A stretch of DNA of 64,000 nucleotides from Buddleja alternifolia (GCA_019426215.1 CM033402.1:7751246-7815245); one strand, 5' to 3'. Counted from the stretch's first letter, positions 33,064-45,281 are shown. Numbers and translations are program-made. Notes: generated by a model from the sequence alone, not told the origin.

Positions 33064-33420
33064 GGGAAAATTAAATTAATAATATAATTTTTTAAAAAAA
33101 AATTGGAAAAAGCGTCGGAATCAAATACTAGTATATTACGACATAGGGTATGTCGTCTCAGCTAAGAGACGACATACTCTATGTCGTCTCTTATAATAAA
33201 TTTTTTTTATATAATTTAATAAGAGACGACATAGCGTATGTCGTCTCTCATTAAATTTATTTTTTTTATATTTTTCGGGTGCAACTTTGCAGCCTTTGTC
33301 AGACTTTATCTTTTTTTTTATTATTATTATTATTCATGAGAGACGACATAACTTATATGTCGTCTCTCATTAAATTTTTTATATATATATATTTAGGCTA
33401 CAAATTTGCAGCCGACAACC
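33064..33420 (+). repeat. Left terminal inverted repeat of the MULE
   Basis: Matches 41390-41740 in inverse. Holds four near-palindromes of the form GAGACGACATA-N3-5-TATGTCGTCTC (around 33139, 33166, 33223, 33341) and the block GCAACTTTGCAGCC. Similarity to the right side continues loosely to the splice donor near 33661. Confidence 0.85.
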
Positions 33421-34970
33421 TATTATTATCTTTTTTATTTTTTTCGTTTAAAGCATGCAAAAGGCTGCAAAAGCATGCAAATTTTTCTTTTTCCTTTGTT
33501 GCAACACGGTAAAACCATTCCCCAACACAGCATTTGCATTTCTTCATCCTTAACACCCACACAACTTTTCTCTCTTTCTCTTTCTCTCCTTCCACCATTG
33601 TTACAAAGTTTTTTTGTTCATTTTTAAACGAAATCTCTCCATCATCAACCAAGAAATTAAGGTAAATTTCTTTTTTCATCATTTATACTTTTAAATTTGT
33701 TATATGTAGAGTTTGTATATTTTATTTTTAATTGTAATGGTATTGTAATTTAGGGTTGAAAACTTGAATTTGTAGTGATAAATTCGGTTTGTTAGCTATA
33801 ATTTTTGAATTATTTGATACAATTCTCGAATATATTGGTATAATTTTTGAATTAATAGGTTGATTATTTATTTTTAGGTTCAATTTTGACTTTTAGGTAT
33901 AATGTCAATTTTTAGTATTATATTTGAATTATTTGGTAAAATTTTTGAATTAATAGGTTGATTTTGATTTTTAGGTTCAATTTTGACTTTTAGGTGTAAT
34001 GTCAATTTTTAGTGTTATTTTTGAATTATTTGGTATAATTTTCTAATTGTTCGGTATAATTTGAATTTGTAGTGTTTAATTTTGAATTGTTATGTTTGAT
34101 TTCGAGTTGTTAGGTTTAATTTAGAATTGTTTGGTTTAAGTTGGAATTAATAGGCTTAATTTCGAGTAGTTAGATTTATTTTTGAATAGGTTGTATATTT
34201 TTGCAATTGTTTGGTATAATGTTGGAATGAGTTGGTATAATTTTCGAATTGTTCGGTATAACTTGAATTTATAGGTTTAATTTCGAATTGTTAGGTTGAT
34301 TTCTAGTTGTTAGGTTTAATTTTGAATTATTCGGTATAAGTTAGAATTTATCGGGCTTAATTTCGAGTAGCCTTAATTTTGAATTGGTTGCTATATTTTT
34401 GAAAATGTTTGGTATAATGTTTGAATTAGTTGGTATAATTTTTTAATTGTTTGCTAAAATTTGAATTTATAGGTTTGATTTCGAATTGTTTGGTTTGTTT
34501 TCGAGTTGTTAGGTGTAATTTCGAATTGGATGAAAGAGTTTTCTAAACGTTCGAATTAATAGGTTTAATTTGTAGTAGTTAGGTGTAGATTCGATTAGTA
34601 GTTTAAATTAGTATGTTTAAATTTGATTTTTTAAATTCAAATTTTTATTTTATTTTTCATTTCTAAGTGTAATCTCCAATGTTTAGGTATAATCTCTAAT
34701 TAATATGTTTAAATTCCTTTTTTTAGGTATATTTTTCGAATTACTAGGTATAATCTCTAATTAATATGTTTAAATTCCTTTTTTTAGGCATATTTTTCGA
34801 ATTATTAGGTATAATCTCTAAAATTTAATTTGTATGTATAATCTTTATTGATTAGGTATAATATGTAATTGGTGGGTTTAATTTCGAATTAATAGATTCA
34901 ATTTACTAAATATTATGTGTAATTTATCGTAGAATGTAAATTAACATTCTTGTGGATATGTAAATGCAAG

Positions 34971-37290
34971 ATGGCTGAGCGTAATGTATATGGCCCGGTT
35001 GATGAGAGCGTATTGCATGATCAGGACAATCATGTATCTGAGGCAGTTGCTGATCATCCAGATTTGACTTATCATGTTCGGCGAGCTGACTATGCAAATT
35101 TCGCCCTTGCCTATGGATCTCCTCTACATCACCGCGTCAAGGTAAAGCTTGATTAGATGGGGTTTTATAGGGTATACCAGTTATCTCAGTTTAAAAACGA
35201 CCTAGGTCTTGTGAAGGCCCTAATTGAGAGATGGCGCCCAGAGACAAACACGTTTCATTTTAGGACCGGAGAGGCTACGATAACTCTCCAAGATATTGCT
35301 ATTTTATATGGTCTACCAGTTGATGGTAGCGCTGTAGTTGCATATCGGCACTTCGAAGCAGATGAAGATTACGCCTTATATGTATTTGAACAATTAGGAC
35401 TGTACTTATTGCCGACAGATTGATTGCACAGTCATAGAATACCAGTCCAAAAACTTGTTACCCATGTTTTGAGTGCGCCTCAACAAATAAATGATCAATC
35501 TGAAGAATTTGTAGTTGATCAGGTAGCCCGTTGTTGGGCCCTTTTGTTGCTCGGGAGTGTGATGTGTGCCGACACCACAGGAGATGTTATTCTTGTAGTG
35601 TGGTTGAGTCTGTTTGAAGATATAAACTTAGCACGCACATATAATTGGGGGAGTGCGGTATTGGCTCATTTGTACCGAGAATTGGCGAATGGTTCCAAAG
35701 TAGAATGCAGTAATGTTGCAGGTTTCATGCCATTATTACAGGTGAGAAAAATTATTATCTAGACGTTATTATTTCTGATATAATAATTCGTGGTTATTCA
35801 ATTCATATATTTCTCCTTTAACAGATATGGGTGTGGAGTAAGATTTGGATTGTAAGGCCTGATTGGGTTAGACAGATGGCAGGAGTTGACGTGGATGGCA
35901 TTGCCCGAGCACCTTATGCGTCACGGTAATTTGCCATTTGAATATTATGTTTAATTAAGAAACGTTCAATTTTTTTTAATTATTTTCGATGATTGTTGTT
36001 TGAAGGTGGTATCAACCTACCCCAAAAACTGTTTCAGTCAATCACAACGTCCGGGCAATTAGAGATGGTCTAGATCAGATGGAGGATGGACATGTGAGTC
36101 GGGATTTTTTTTAAAAAAAAATTATTATGAAGATATATCTATCTCCTACTAATATATTCTAAATCATTTTTTCGTATCTCAGTTTGTTTGGACACCGTAC
36201 AATTTCAATGATGCAGACATTGCCGAGTTGTCACCTCAATGTTTGAATGATAATGTATGGCGAGCATCAGTTCCAATGATATTCTTTCCATCGTAGAGTA
36301 TCATCGTCCTGAGCGTGTTCTTCGACAATTCGGAATATGCTAATCTATTCCACGCACACCTGGACGTGTTCGAAGGGTCATCCGAAAGGGTAGGTCCACG
36401 AATAATTGTGTAGCTAGACACGCTCGGGAAATTGCAACATGGAATAATCGTCAATTATACGATGTGACTGGACACTATATTGAGGAGGGGGGAGATCAGA
36501 CTGGTGAAGGATACGAAGAGTGGTATGACTGAATCACTCGTCGTTACATTTCACCCCAATTGACTAGAGAGGTGTGGGACACCAGGCTGGTTCAGCCGCT
36601 CTATTGCATAATGTGGTTAGTATTTAGTATTGTTTCCATTGATACTTATTTTAATGTTATTTATTTAAGAACATTTTTTTGTTGATGTATTTGTTATTTT
36701 ATATTTTCAGTACATAGAAATTGAAGAGACGCAAACTACAATGGAACAAATCGCCCAAACTAGTGATCCCACGGCAATTGGGGAACCGCGATCTAGAATG
36801 AGGAACATCGGGGATATGGTCACATGTAGTGGCAGTGTAGCCATCGGTGCTCGTGCAGAGGAGGAACATCTGGGTCTGAGCTCGGCTTATTATGGTCACT
36901 TCAATGTCGGAGGATCGAGCTCGGCTTATCATGATCACTTCGATGCCGGAGGATCGAGCTCGGCTTATTATGGTCACTTCAATGCCGCATGATCGAGCTC
37001 AGCTCAACCTAGTCCCAACCCTAACGACGTTTACATTCCCACAATGGCCCATCCACAACAGCATGATATGCCCGTCAATTTTCACGATCAAGGGCAAGGT
37101 TTCAGTACGCCAACGTGGAATGTTTCTGATCTCGGTATAGACCAATGGAGTGATGCACCTCTACATCATAGAATGCCACCTCCATCTCCTCCACAATTTA
37201 ATGTATCACCAGTTCAGTACAAGTGTCGTCATAATGTTCGTCGTGGAAGATGTCGAGTACCTTTCAACACACTGTTTAAGCTTTTTCCCA
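34971..37290 (+). pseudogene. Plant mobile domain (PMD) gene inside the MULE, decayed
   Basis: Related to the MAIN/MAIL1/PP7-like PMD family. A leader intron opens at AAG|GTAAAT (33661) and closes at CAAG|ATG (34970). Coding exons: 34971-35741, 35825-35925, 36006-36093, 36183 to about 36616, and from 36711. Conserved stretches: [55 protein letters not shown], and EYHRPERVLRQFG. Damage: TAG at 35154-35156, TGA at 35421-35423, a stop/frame change near 36295, TGA at 36528, TGA at 36990. The last exon has three copies of a 13-residue repeat. The 3' end is unclear because it meets the transposase near 37230. Confidence 0.87.
36877..36994 (+). repeat. Three tandem 39-bp units in the PMD last exon
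   Basis: Each unit encodes SSAYYGHFNVGGS or a close variant. In the third, GGA has become TGA, which closes the frame. Confidence 0.85.
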
Positions 37291-40200
37291 TGTTCGTTGT
37301 CATCATGTCTTCGCGCATCCCTCCATTAGGGGTGTAATAAATCCACCCAACCCGCCCGAACCGCTCAACCCGAGCCGATCCGCCCGAAAACCGCCGGTTT
37401 AGAATTATTAAATAATAGTGGCGGGTTGAAAATATTGCAACCCGCCACTTTCGGGTCGGGTGGTGGGTTTAATAATTGTAACCTGCCTAACCTGCAACCC
37501 GACCGCTAATTATTTATGTTACAAGTATAAGTATATATAATTAAAGATTAACACTAAACTTTGAAAACTATATATGCATATATACTATCTAATAAGAATG
37601 ATTTATTCATATTCATGTAACATACTTTATTTTTTATTTGAGCAAACAAATTGACTCGTTTGAACACTTGTTTTTATTTGATTTGAACGAAAAATTTATA
37701 TGTATATATATATTTTGATGATAAATTTATAAAAAAACATTAATTTTATTGATATTTTAGAGCTTTTCACTCATTAGAATCATGATAATATGAATTTTAT
37801 TTAATAACACCACTTATTTGTTTATTTCTCACCAATTCAATTTTTTTTAGTTAAATGTACAACTAGTATAATATTTAATTACTTACTTACTAATTATAAC
37901 TAAAATTAAGTTGTAAAAATTATAACTATAATTTGATAACCTGCCAACCAGCCCGCTAAAACATTAAATCTGACCGACCCGAACCGCTCGGTTTGTAAAG
38001 ATAATTATGCGTCGGTTTGATATTTTGTCAACCCGCACATGTCGGGTCAGGTTAATTTTTTTTCTAAAACCGCCCGAACCCGACCGTGTACACCCCTACC
38101 CTCCATCATATGCCAGTGTCCATGTTTCTTGTGGGATAACTTTCAAATAATTAGACTCAACCGGATCCTTCTTACCAATGAGTTCCATTGCTTGGTCAAA
38201 TTTTCGGACGTTATGTGTCATACCCGCCGCATAACAGAGTTCCTTCATATCTTTACTTTTTGAATTAAGCATTGAAGTTTGAACACACATGTCGCAGGCA
38301 ATATCTATGAGCTCCCAGGGGCAGGGAAAATGCGGGTATAAATCGAGTGGCATTTAATAAGCCCTTATGACGATCGGAAATAAGGCAAACACCTTCATCA
38401 GGCATCAAGAAATATTTCCAGAAATCATAACCAAGACTCGTTCGACTCATTATCAACGATAGCGAATCCTAGAGGCAAAATATTCTGATTTCCATCCAGA
38501 GTTGATGCGCATAACAACTTAGCCTTGTGTCTTGCGTACAAATGAGTTCCGTCAACACATATGACTCTTCGACAATGTCGAAATCCATCTATACATTGCT
38601 TGAACGCCCAAAACATAAATTTCAGCATTTTTGGATTTTGATCTGGTCTTTTGTGCCGCCATTCAACAACCGTCCCCGAATTCCACTTCTGGATTGCTCC
38701 AAAAAATTTAGGCAACCTTGTAACAGAATTCTCCCACGTCCCGTATCAAATCTCATTTGCACGTCGCAAACTGTACCAAACCTTCCCATATGAAATATCG
38801 AACTTCCATTTTTTCGACACCGTTAGCCTAATTAGACCGACCTTATATGAAGGATCCTTCCTAACTTCTGGTAAAATTTCATTTGCGATCATATTTATGT
38901 TCAAGTTAAAGTGGTTAGTGGTTCTTCGAACAATCTTCGAAGAAACATTCGTGTGACCCTTCATACTTTGTAATTTTTCAAAAATTAGTATTCTTCTTTA
39001 AACTTTCCCACAGTTTAAAACGACATCCGTTTTTGCATTCTACAGCATACACTGTAGGATTACTAATTGTCACCTTAAACTCACGCCGTGCATGTTGCAC
39101 GTGGTAGTCTTTTACCGCTGCTTGCAAGCTGAGTTTGTTGTCAAAAACTTGGCCCAAACGAAGATTACCTTTCGCATGATCATAAATTATTCTCCGTCTC
39201 AAACCTGAACTTTCTCGATGTAGTGAGTATCCTTCTACTTCTGGGTATGTGGTGGAATAGACTGTGATCATTCTTTGTGACTTGTGGGAGGGACATCTTC
39301 ATTCATTGGTACATTAGTCTCAACATCTTCATCCTCATCCATCATTGCATTGTCCAAGTTTTCTTCCAACTCGGGGTCTGAAAGATGATGGATCAAACAG
39401 TCAGTATCACTTTCATCGTCACTCCCAATATCATCATTTTGAACGTTTGCAAAATCACTGGACCCAAAATTGGGATGCTCAAAGTCATGACGGCTTTGTC
39501 TAGACGGACCCGCAATTAAAGATAAATATGATGACGATATGTAAAAATAAGAATAACAAGTCATGAATCAAAGGAATACAACAATTATGAAACTTATTAG
39601 AAGATTTATAATTACCTGCTCCCACGTCAGGAATTACAAAATTCCTCAAATGAGGATTTTCCAAAGGGGAATTTTGCGTAGACTGACCTACAATTAAAAA
39701 TAAATATGATGATAGTATGTAAAAATAAGAATAACAAGTCACGACTAAAATGAATACAACAATTGAAAAAACTTATTAGAAGATTCATAATTATCTGCTT
39801 GCATGTCAGGAATAAAAGGGGAATATTGTACATTTTGAAAACGCCCAAACAAATGACCCGTTATAGAAGCACCTAAAAGTGCAAGTCACAAAAGGTTAAC
39901 TTATTTTTCAATTCTGCAAAGAAAAGAAAATTATCTATACAAATATGAAATTTAAAAATAAACTACACAATGTAAATATAAGAATAAACTACCTTGATGC
40001 ACATCGTGAATTGTAGAACTTCCCAAACCACTTGAAAAAAAATCGTGATACTCACGAGTTTCCAACACATTTGATTGCGTCTGCGTATTTAAATCCGGTA
40101 CTGTGGGCTGAGTAAAATACGACATGAATTGGGATTGTGACTGCGTATTCAAATCGAGAACTGTGGGCTGTGTAAAATACGACATGAATTGAGGTGGCGT

Positions 40201-40577
40201 TAACAACGTCACTTGGGTTAACAACGAGCTGTATTGACCCTGATGCTGGATTGGTTCTTTCTCGATATAAAGCTCGATCGTGTCCTGAACAATGTTAGGA
40301 TCTAAGAAAAATGCTAAAGTCTCATAATCTTTGATCTCTATTGTTCTCTCCCTCATCACATTTTTCTTTTCAAATTCAAACTTTATAATTACTTTTAATG
40401 AAAAATGATTCTGATCAGTTCTTGTTCTCGCATATAACTTCTCCAACAATTCAGCGTATGTGATCGCACGACGTATCCTCATGTTAGTGCTTGGACGAGT
40501 GCTATATCTAACTGAATTTGAGTCTCAATTTGACCATCTGTGTATACTAAAATATCAACTGTGTTCGCCCTTGACAT
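37229..40577 (-). pseudogene. mudrA-type MULE transposase, decayed and interrupted
   Basis: Reads from ATG at 40577 (MSRANTVDILVYTDGQIE; one frame change near 40490 leads into RRAITYAELLEKLYAR). Then come a low-complexity region with a duplicated SQFMSYFTQPTV unit, small exons carrying acidic DDDIGSDDESDTD, the MuDR N-terminal domain (LRLGQVFDNKLSLQAAVKDY), DPSYKVGLIRLTV, and the catalytic domain with D in CVDGTHLYARHK (near 38560) and D in LISDRHKG (near 38380). The MITE at 37327-38098 splits it after TLAYDGG; the frame resumes at 37318 with MREDMMTTNMGKSLNSVLKG and stops at 37229. The SWIM zinc finger expected after this is missing. Frame changes occur near 38960, 38720, 38440 and 38350. 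Confidence 0.88.
37327..38098. mobile_element. hAT-like MITE, family with TAGGGGTGTAA ends, copy 3 (772 bp), nested in the transposase
   Basis: Ends TAGGGGTGTAATAAATCC and complement TAGGGGTGTACACGG. Exact 8-bp duplication CCCTCCAT at 37319-37326 and 38099-38106. Removing the element and one duplication restores continuous transposase reading. Just inside the ends are CCCGAACCG-rich tracts rather than GAGCTCG tracts; interior AT-rich, non-coding. Confidence 0.93.
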
Positions 40578-41389
40578 TTTCTATATAATATCAAAATTCA
40601 AAACATAAATAAACACTAAATTCAAAATTATAGTCAAAAAATAAAATTATACCTACAAATTATACATAAATTTGGAAATTATATACCTACAAAATTAAAA
40701 TTTATATATGCAAATTATACTTATATATTACAAATTAAACCTAAAAATTATAACTACTCATTCGAAATAATACGTGTTATGTAAACCTAAACATTTGAAA
40801 TTTCATTTGCAACTTATATGGAAAAACCCTAACAATAAATTCGAAATTATACCTATGAAATTATGCTTAAATTTCTACATAATAACAAACTAACACTTAC
40901 ATCAAAGTTCAAACCATAAATAAATCACTAAACATTGACATTATCCCTAAAAGTGAAAATTAAACCTAAAAGTCAAAATAAAACCTATTAATTCAATAAT
41001 TACACCAACATATTCGAGAATTATACCAAATAACTCAAAAATTATACATAACAAATCGAATTTATGCTTAAAAATTCAAGTTTTGAACCCACATTACAAT
41101 ATCATTGCAATAAAATAAACACAATATACAAACTCAAAATTTAAGAAAATTAAAAGTATAATAAATAGAATTACCTTAATTTCATAGTTGAAGAACAAAT
41201 TTTGAAGAAAAATTTGTGCATCCAACAATGGTGGTAAGAAGTAGAGAGAAGAGGAAGAGAAGCAGAAGAAAAAGAAACATACCTGAAGGCGGAGGGAAAA
41301 ACTATTATACTGACAAAAATATTAAAAAAAATTATTTAATGAGAGACGACATACCTTATGTCGTCTCTCATTAAATAAATAAAAAAAAG
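40578..41389 (-). other. Leader region of the MULE transposase
   Basis: An AT-rich leader intron of repeated ATTATACCTA-type text whose donor AAG|GTAATT is near 41175 on minus. It is preceded by a pyrimidine-rich exon, and mirrors 33540-34970 on the PMD side. Confidence 0.6.
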
Positions 41390-41740
41390 AAGATAAAGGC
41401 TGACGATGCAGTAGAAAATAAAAATATTTATATATATATATATATTTAATGAGAGATGACATATGTTATGTCATCTCTCATTAATAATAATTAAAAAAAA
41501 AAGATAAAGGCTGCAAAGTTGCAGTCGAAAAATATATATAATTTTTTTTTAATGAGAAACGATATATGCTATGTTGTCTCTCATTAAATTAAAAAAAAAT
41601 TATTATAAGAGACGACATAGGGTAGGTCGTCTCTTAGCTGAGATGACACACCCTATGTCGTAATATTCTAATATCTGATTCCGGCCCTTTTTCCAATATT
41701 TTTTTATTTTTCTTTTTTTATTATTAATTTAATTTTCCCG
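41390..41740 (-). repeat. Right terminal inverted repeat of the MULE
   Basis: Inverse of the left end. Palindromes lie near 41454, 41555 and 41610, with one more at 41344. Ends TTTAATTTTCCCG before TCATTGCAG. Confidence 0.85.
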
Positions 41741-42002
41741 TCATTGCAGTTTGCACCCTAAGTTGTACGATTTGCATCAAATGCCCTCTTTAAACAAATA
41801 TTTATATCACTTACTCCATTGAAATAAACAATAATACAACTATCCCTTTTATCAATTGCGAACTGTCAGCAATACCTTAACCATTTTTTTAATGTTTTTC
41901 ATTTTCTGTCATATTTCTATCGTAATTTCCTTTTTTTTTTTTTTTTTATCTTTCTCACCCAATCACTACAACCCGTAGCCCCCACCCACTCAAATGATTG
42001 AG

Positions 42003-42278
42003 AGGGTGTTTGGCTAAGCTTATTTTAAAGAGCTTATAAGCTCTTAGTGCTTATAAGATGTTTTGAGAGCTTATAAGCTCTTTAACTTATAAGATCTTAA
42101 AAATTAAGTTGAGGTTCCCTTACTTATTTTTTAAGAGCTTATAAGCTCCTAATATCTTATTTTAAGAGATTATAAGATGTTTTACCAAAAAATTTATCGA
42201 ATATTTTGTAAGAGCTTATAAGGTCTTAAACATCATATAAAATGTTTTAAAGAGCTTATAAGCTTAGCCAAACACTTT
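42003..42278. mobile_element. MITE with GTGTTTGGCTAAGCTTAT ends (276 bp)
   Basis: Left AGGGTGTTTGGCTAAGCTTA; complement of the right AAAGTGTTTGGCTAAGCTTA. The interior repeats GAGCTTATAAG. TTGAG flanks at 41998-42002 and 42279-42283. Confidence 0.78.
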
Positions 42279-42573
42279 TTGAGTTGCGGTTGAGGGGACT
42301 GCAATCAATGGTATATTTGGGGTGGTAGCCGGGGTGTGGATGCCTGGATGGGCAGGGATGGAATAATAACGAGTTCAGATTAAAGATGTGATCAAGCGGT
42401 CTGGCCCAGCCCATCAACCCGGCAGGCCGACTCGATGGTATATAACATTTTTCTAAAAAAAAAAAAACAAGGATCAAACTTGTCTCATGCTTCCGTACCA
42501 AGCTATAAGTTGTTATCAGATTTTTACTTCGTTGTTAAAACGTAATGTTAACATCGTTAATAAGATTTTTTTT

Positions 42574-43275
42574 GGGATAATACAAAAAATCTTCCTAACT
42601 TATGTGCTATGTGCAACCAACTCCCTCAAATTTTGGCAATTACAAACACCTTCCTAAATTCTGTGAAAGTCTAACAAAAGTGTTAAAATGATTATTATAA
42701 GAGAAAAATGAAAAATTCACATAAAAAGAATCCAAATTTAAAAGACCACAATGCCCTCAAAGAAAAAAAATCAAAATGAATTTGAAAAAGAAAAGAAAAA
42801 CTGAAAAAAAAATTAAAATGGAATTGCAGATCTGAATCTTCACCATCTGCAATTTTTCAACCTTTTTTGCTGAGTGGGGTGGGCATGGTGGCAAGAAATT
42901 CTTCCTTTACATGGTGGGAAGGGTGCTTGTAACAAAATAAAAGAAGATTAAATGGTGGCATGAAATTCATCATTTACGTGGTGGGGGGCTTCGATGGGGT
43001 GGTGGTGGTGGTTGATGTTTGGGGTTGGGGGAGGGGATTTGGTGTTGGTTGAAAAGAGTAGGCTCGTCCAAAAAAATAGTCAAAATTTACACCAGATCAA
43101 CCCCGGGACAAAATTGAATTTTTGAAAGAACTACCGACTGACGTCATCATTTTTCGTTAGAAGATTTAACGGAAGGACATTTTTGTTAGACGGAGAATAA
43201 CGAGAATGAAGTGGTTGTAATTAGACAAATATGAGTAAGTTGATTATATATAGCACATGTTTAAGGCATCAAAAT
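42574..43275. mobile_element. Probable MITE, about 700 bp, with worn inverted ends
   Basis: Left TAACTTATGTGCTATGTGCAAC and the complement of the right side (best seen in the C copy at 47289) TTAAACTTATGTGCTATATA resemble each other. Both continue with AATTACAA-CAC blocks. Interior with GGTGGTGGTGG. No clean duplication found. Confidence 0.5.
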
Positions 43276-44471
43276 TGTTCAATTAATAAATCTTCAATTT
43301 GAGTCTCACTAAATATTATTGATTATTAATTTCATTAATAATTTCGATACTTGTTTTGATTTATAAATATTTATATTTATTGTACTATAATTAGTCTATA
43401 ATATTTTGACGTATAATTTTTTTCAAGAAAACTAGTATTATAATGAGAACTACTAGAAAATTCATAATTCACAACGTCCCACATTTGGGTTAACATTAAT
43501 TGGGGCTACAACTGGGGGTGTAAATTGAGCCGAGCTAGCTCGCGAACCTAGTCGGCTCGGCTCGAACATGCTCGGCTCGGCTCAAAAATCTCGAGCTCGA
43601 GCCGAGGTTCACGAGCTCGAGCCTATTCCTCCCATAAAAAAGCTCGCGAGCTTTTTAATTTTTAATATTATTATATTAATTATTAATAAAAAAAATTAAA
43701 TAAATCAAAAAATTTAAAATTCAAAATATCTATCTATTTTCACTTTTCACTTTCCCCTCACTTTCACTTTTCACTTTCCCCTACCTTCCCCCTCACTTTT
43801 CACTCCCCTCACGTCCCCCTACCCCACTTCTTTTTTCCCTCACTTTTCATAGCAGCACGCAGCATCCATGCCAGGAAAAAGGTGGCCAAAGCAAAAAAAA
43901 AGGCTTGAACTCCGCCGATGCACCACCCATTCTCTTCGCCTCAGACCGAATCGACGCCAGCAAACCACCGCCGCCTTAGCCCTCGTCGCTTGAAACCCAC
44001 AAATCCACCCGGGGCACTCACTTGTAAATCTTCTCTCTTATAATTGTTTTTTTGGTATGTTTCTGATTTTTTATGCAAAAGGGTCAACAATGGAGATCTA
44101 GTAGCTTGGGGGCAGTAATTTTATTTTTTATTTTGTTTCTTGGAGGCCTGTAATTTTGGCTGCACAAAAAGGATCGAGCCCAAGGGCTCGACTCGAGCTC
44201 GCGAGCCGCCTACGAGCTCGAGCTCGAGCTCTTGAAATGTCGGCTCGACGAGCTCGAGCATGGCAAAATGGCCAGGCTCGGCTCGAGCTCGGCTCGATTA
44301 CACCCCTAGCTACAACTCAACCATACATGGATTTGACCTTTGATATTAACACATAAACGTAACTAAATTAGCAAATTGCATTTTGATATATGATGTAATA
44401 GGACTAAATAAATCTAGCTTAGGTCAATTATCCATGAATTATTATATCTGGTTGAAATGGAAAGCAATATA
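42964..44471 (+). repeat. Direct repeat A (704 bp plus a MITE)
   Basis: Same text as 47007-47711 (C), about 98% identical by eye, apart from the MITE at 43513-44308. Non-coding. Confidence 0.92.
43513..44308. mobile_element. hAT-like MITE, GAGCTCG-rich family, copy 4 (796 bp), with a GC-richer interior
   Basis: Ends TGGGGGTGTAAATTGAGCC and complement TAGGGGTGTAATCGAGCC. GCTACAAC lies on both sides (43505-43512, 44309-44316). Repeat C has the single, empty site (near 47549), so the insertion is precise. The interior 43740-44160 is unlike other copies: CT-rich repeats, then GC-richer text that could be a captured gene piece. Confidence 0.92.
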
Positions 44472-44639
44472 AATATTTATTCTTGATTAACATTATAAAT
44501 ATTTTTATTGTATTTCCGTAAAAAAGAAAAAAAAAGGAACCAAAAGAGATAAAGAATTAGATATCAACAATTGAGAAAAAGTACCAAATACTTGTTAATT
44601 TAGTGGTATCAGGTTCCACTTTTATGTGGGAGGTCTTGG

Positions 44640-45108
44640 AAAAAATCTATGCCAAATCGAGTTCAATGGTTCTACTGTCTATCTGTTATGACAATTCACG
44701 AAATAAGAGCATAAAGATTAAAGACACACGAATTTACGTGGTTCGGCAATTGCATATATCCACGGGAGAGGAGAGAGTATTTTACTATTGATGAAAGAGG
44801 TACAAGTTACAATGAATGTCAAAAGCACTAAACTAAAACCTAACCCCTGATTTTTCCCTAAAATACACGTGTACTGTACCCCCTGGTGATCCTTCGTCGA
44901 AGCGGGCTTCGCCCTCTTCAGAACTAGCCATTTTGATAATGGGCTCGCTGTATAATTTTGGACCTAAGACTTTAAGATATATCACAATATTATCTCTCTC
45001 ATACAGTAAAGTGTATTATGTGCGGTCCCCACACACAGTTGTGTGAAAGAAATAAACACAAAATACACACTTGGACCATATGACTCGGTCTGACATAAAA
45101 TTACCAAC
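44640..45108. mobile_element. Unclassified 469-bp insertion in D2
   Basis: D1 is continuous here. GGTCTTGG lies at 44632-44639 and again at 45109-45116. No clear inverted ends. Contains the text TTTACGTGGTTCGGCAATTG, often seen in dispersed plant repeats. The right part may instead be the head of a second SINE-like copy. Confidence 0.5.
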
Positions 45109-45281
45109 GGTCTTGGGTTCAATCGCAACCTATCACAAGTTGTAAGCCTTATAGGGTTTGTATACCCCATTATTAAAAACTATAGGCTCGAATTTGTCGG
45201 GACAGGATAAACTCATTCGTCTAGAATTTTAAAACAATTATGAAAAAGTTAAATAAAGAAAGAAAAATCGTAGTTGTCGCA

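Larger units (their letters stand above)
33064..41740. mobile_element. Mutator-like element carrying a plant mobile domain gene and a transposase (8.68 kb)
   Basis: Bounded by TCATTGCAG at 33055-33063 and 41741-41749, a 9-bp duplication diagnostic of Mutator-like elements. The ends are inverted: GGGAAAATTAAATTAATAAT, then long inverted repeats of over 300 bp studded with GAGACGACATA palindromes. Two genes face inward and converge: PMD on plus (34971 to about 37290) and a mudrA-type transposase on minus (40577 to about 37229). Both are decayed. A hAT-like MITE lies in the transposase. PMD genes travelling in Mutator-like elements are known in plants. Confidence 0.9.

Noticed and set aside
33139..33367. 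CRISPR-like array of short palindromic repeats in the MULE ends
   Set aside because: Few units, no regular spacers, inverted copies at the other end, plant context.
37327..38263. Plus-strand frames across the MITE and transposase
   Set aside because: They run antisense to transposase codons or through MITE ends.
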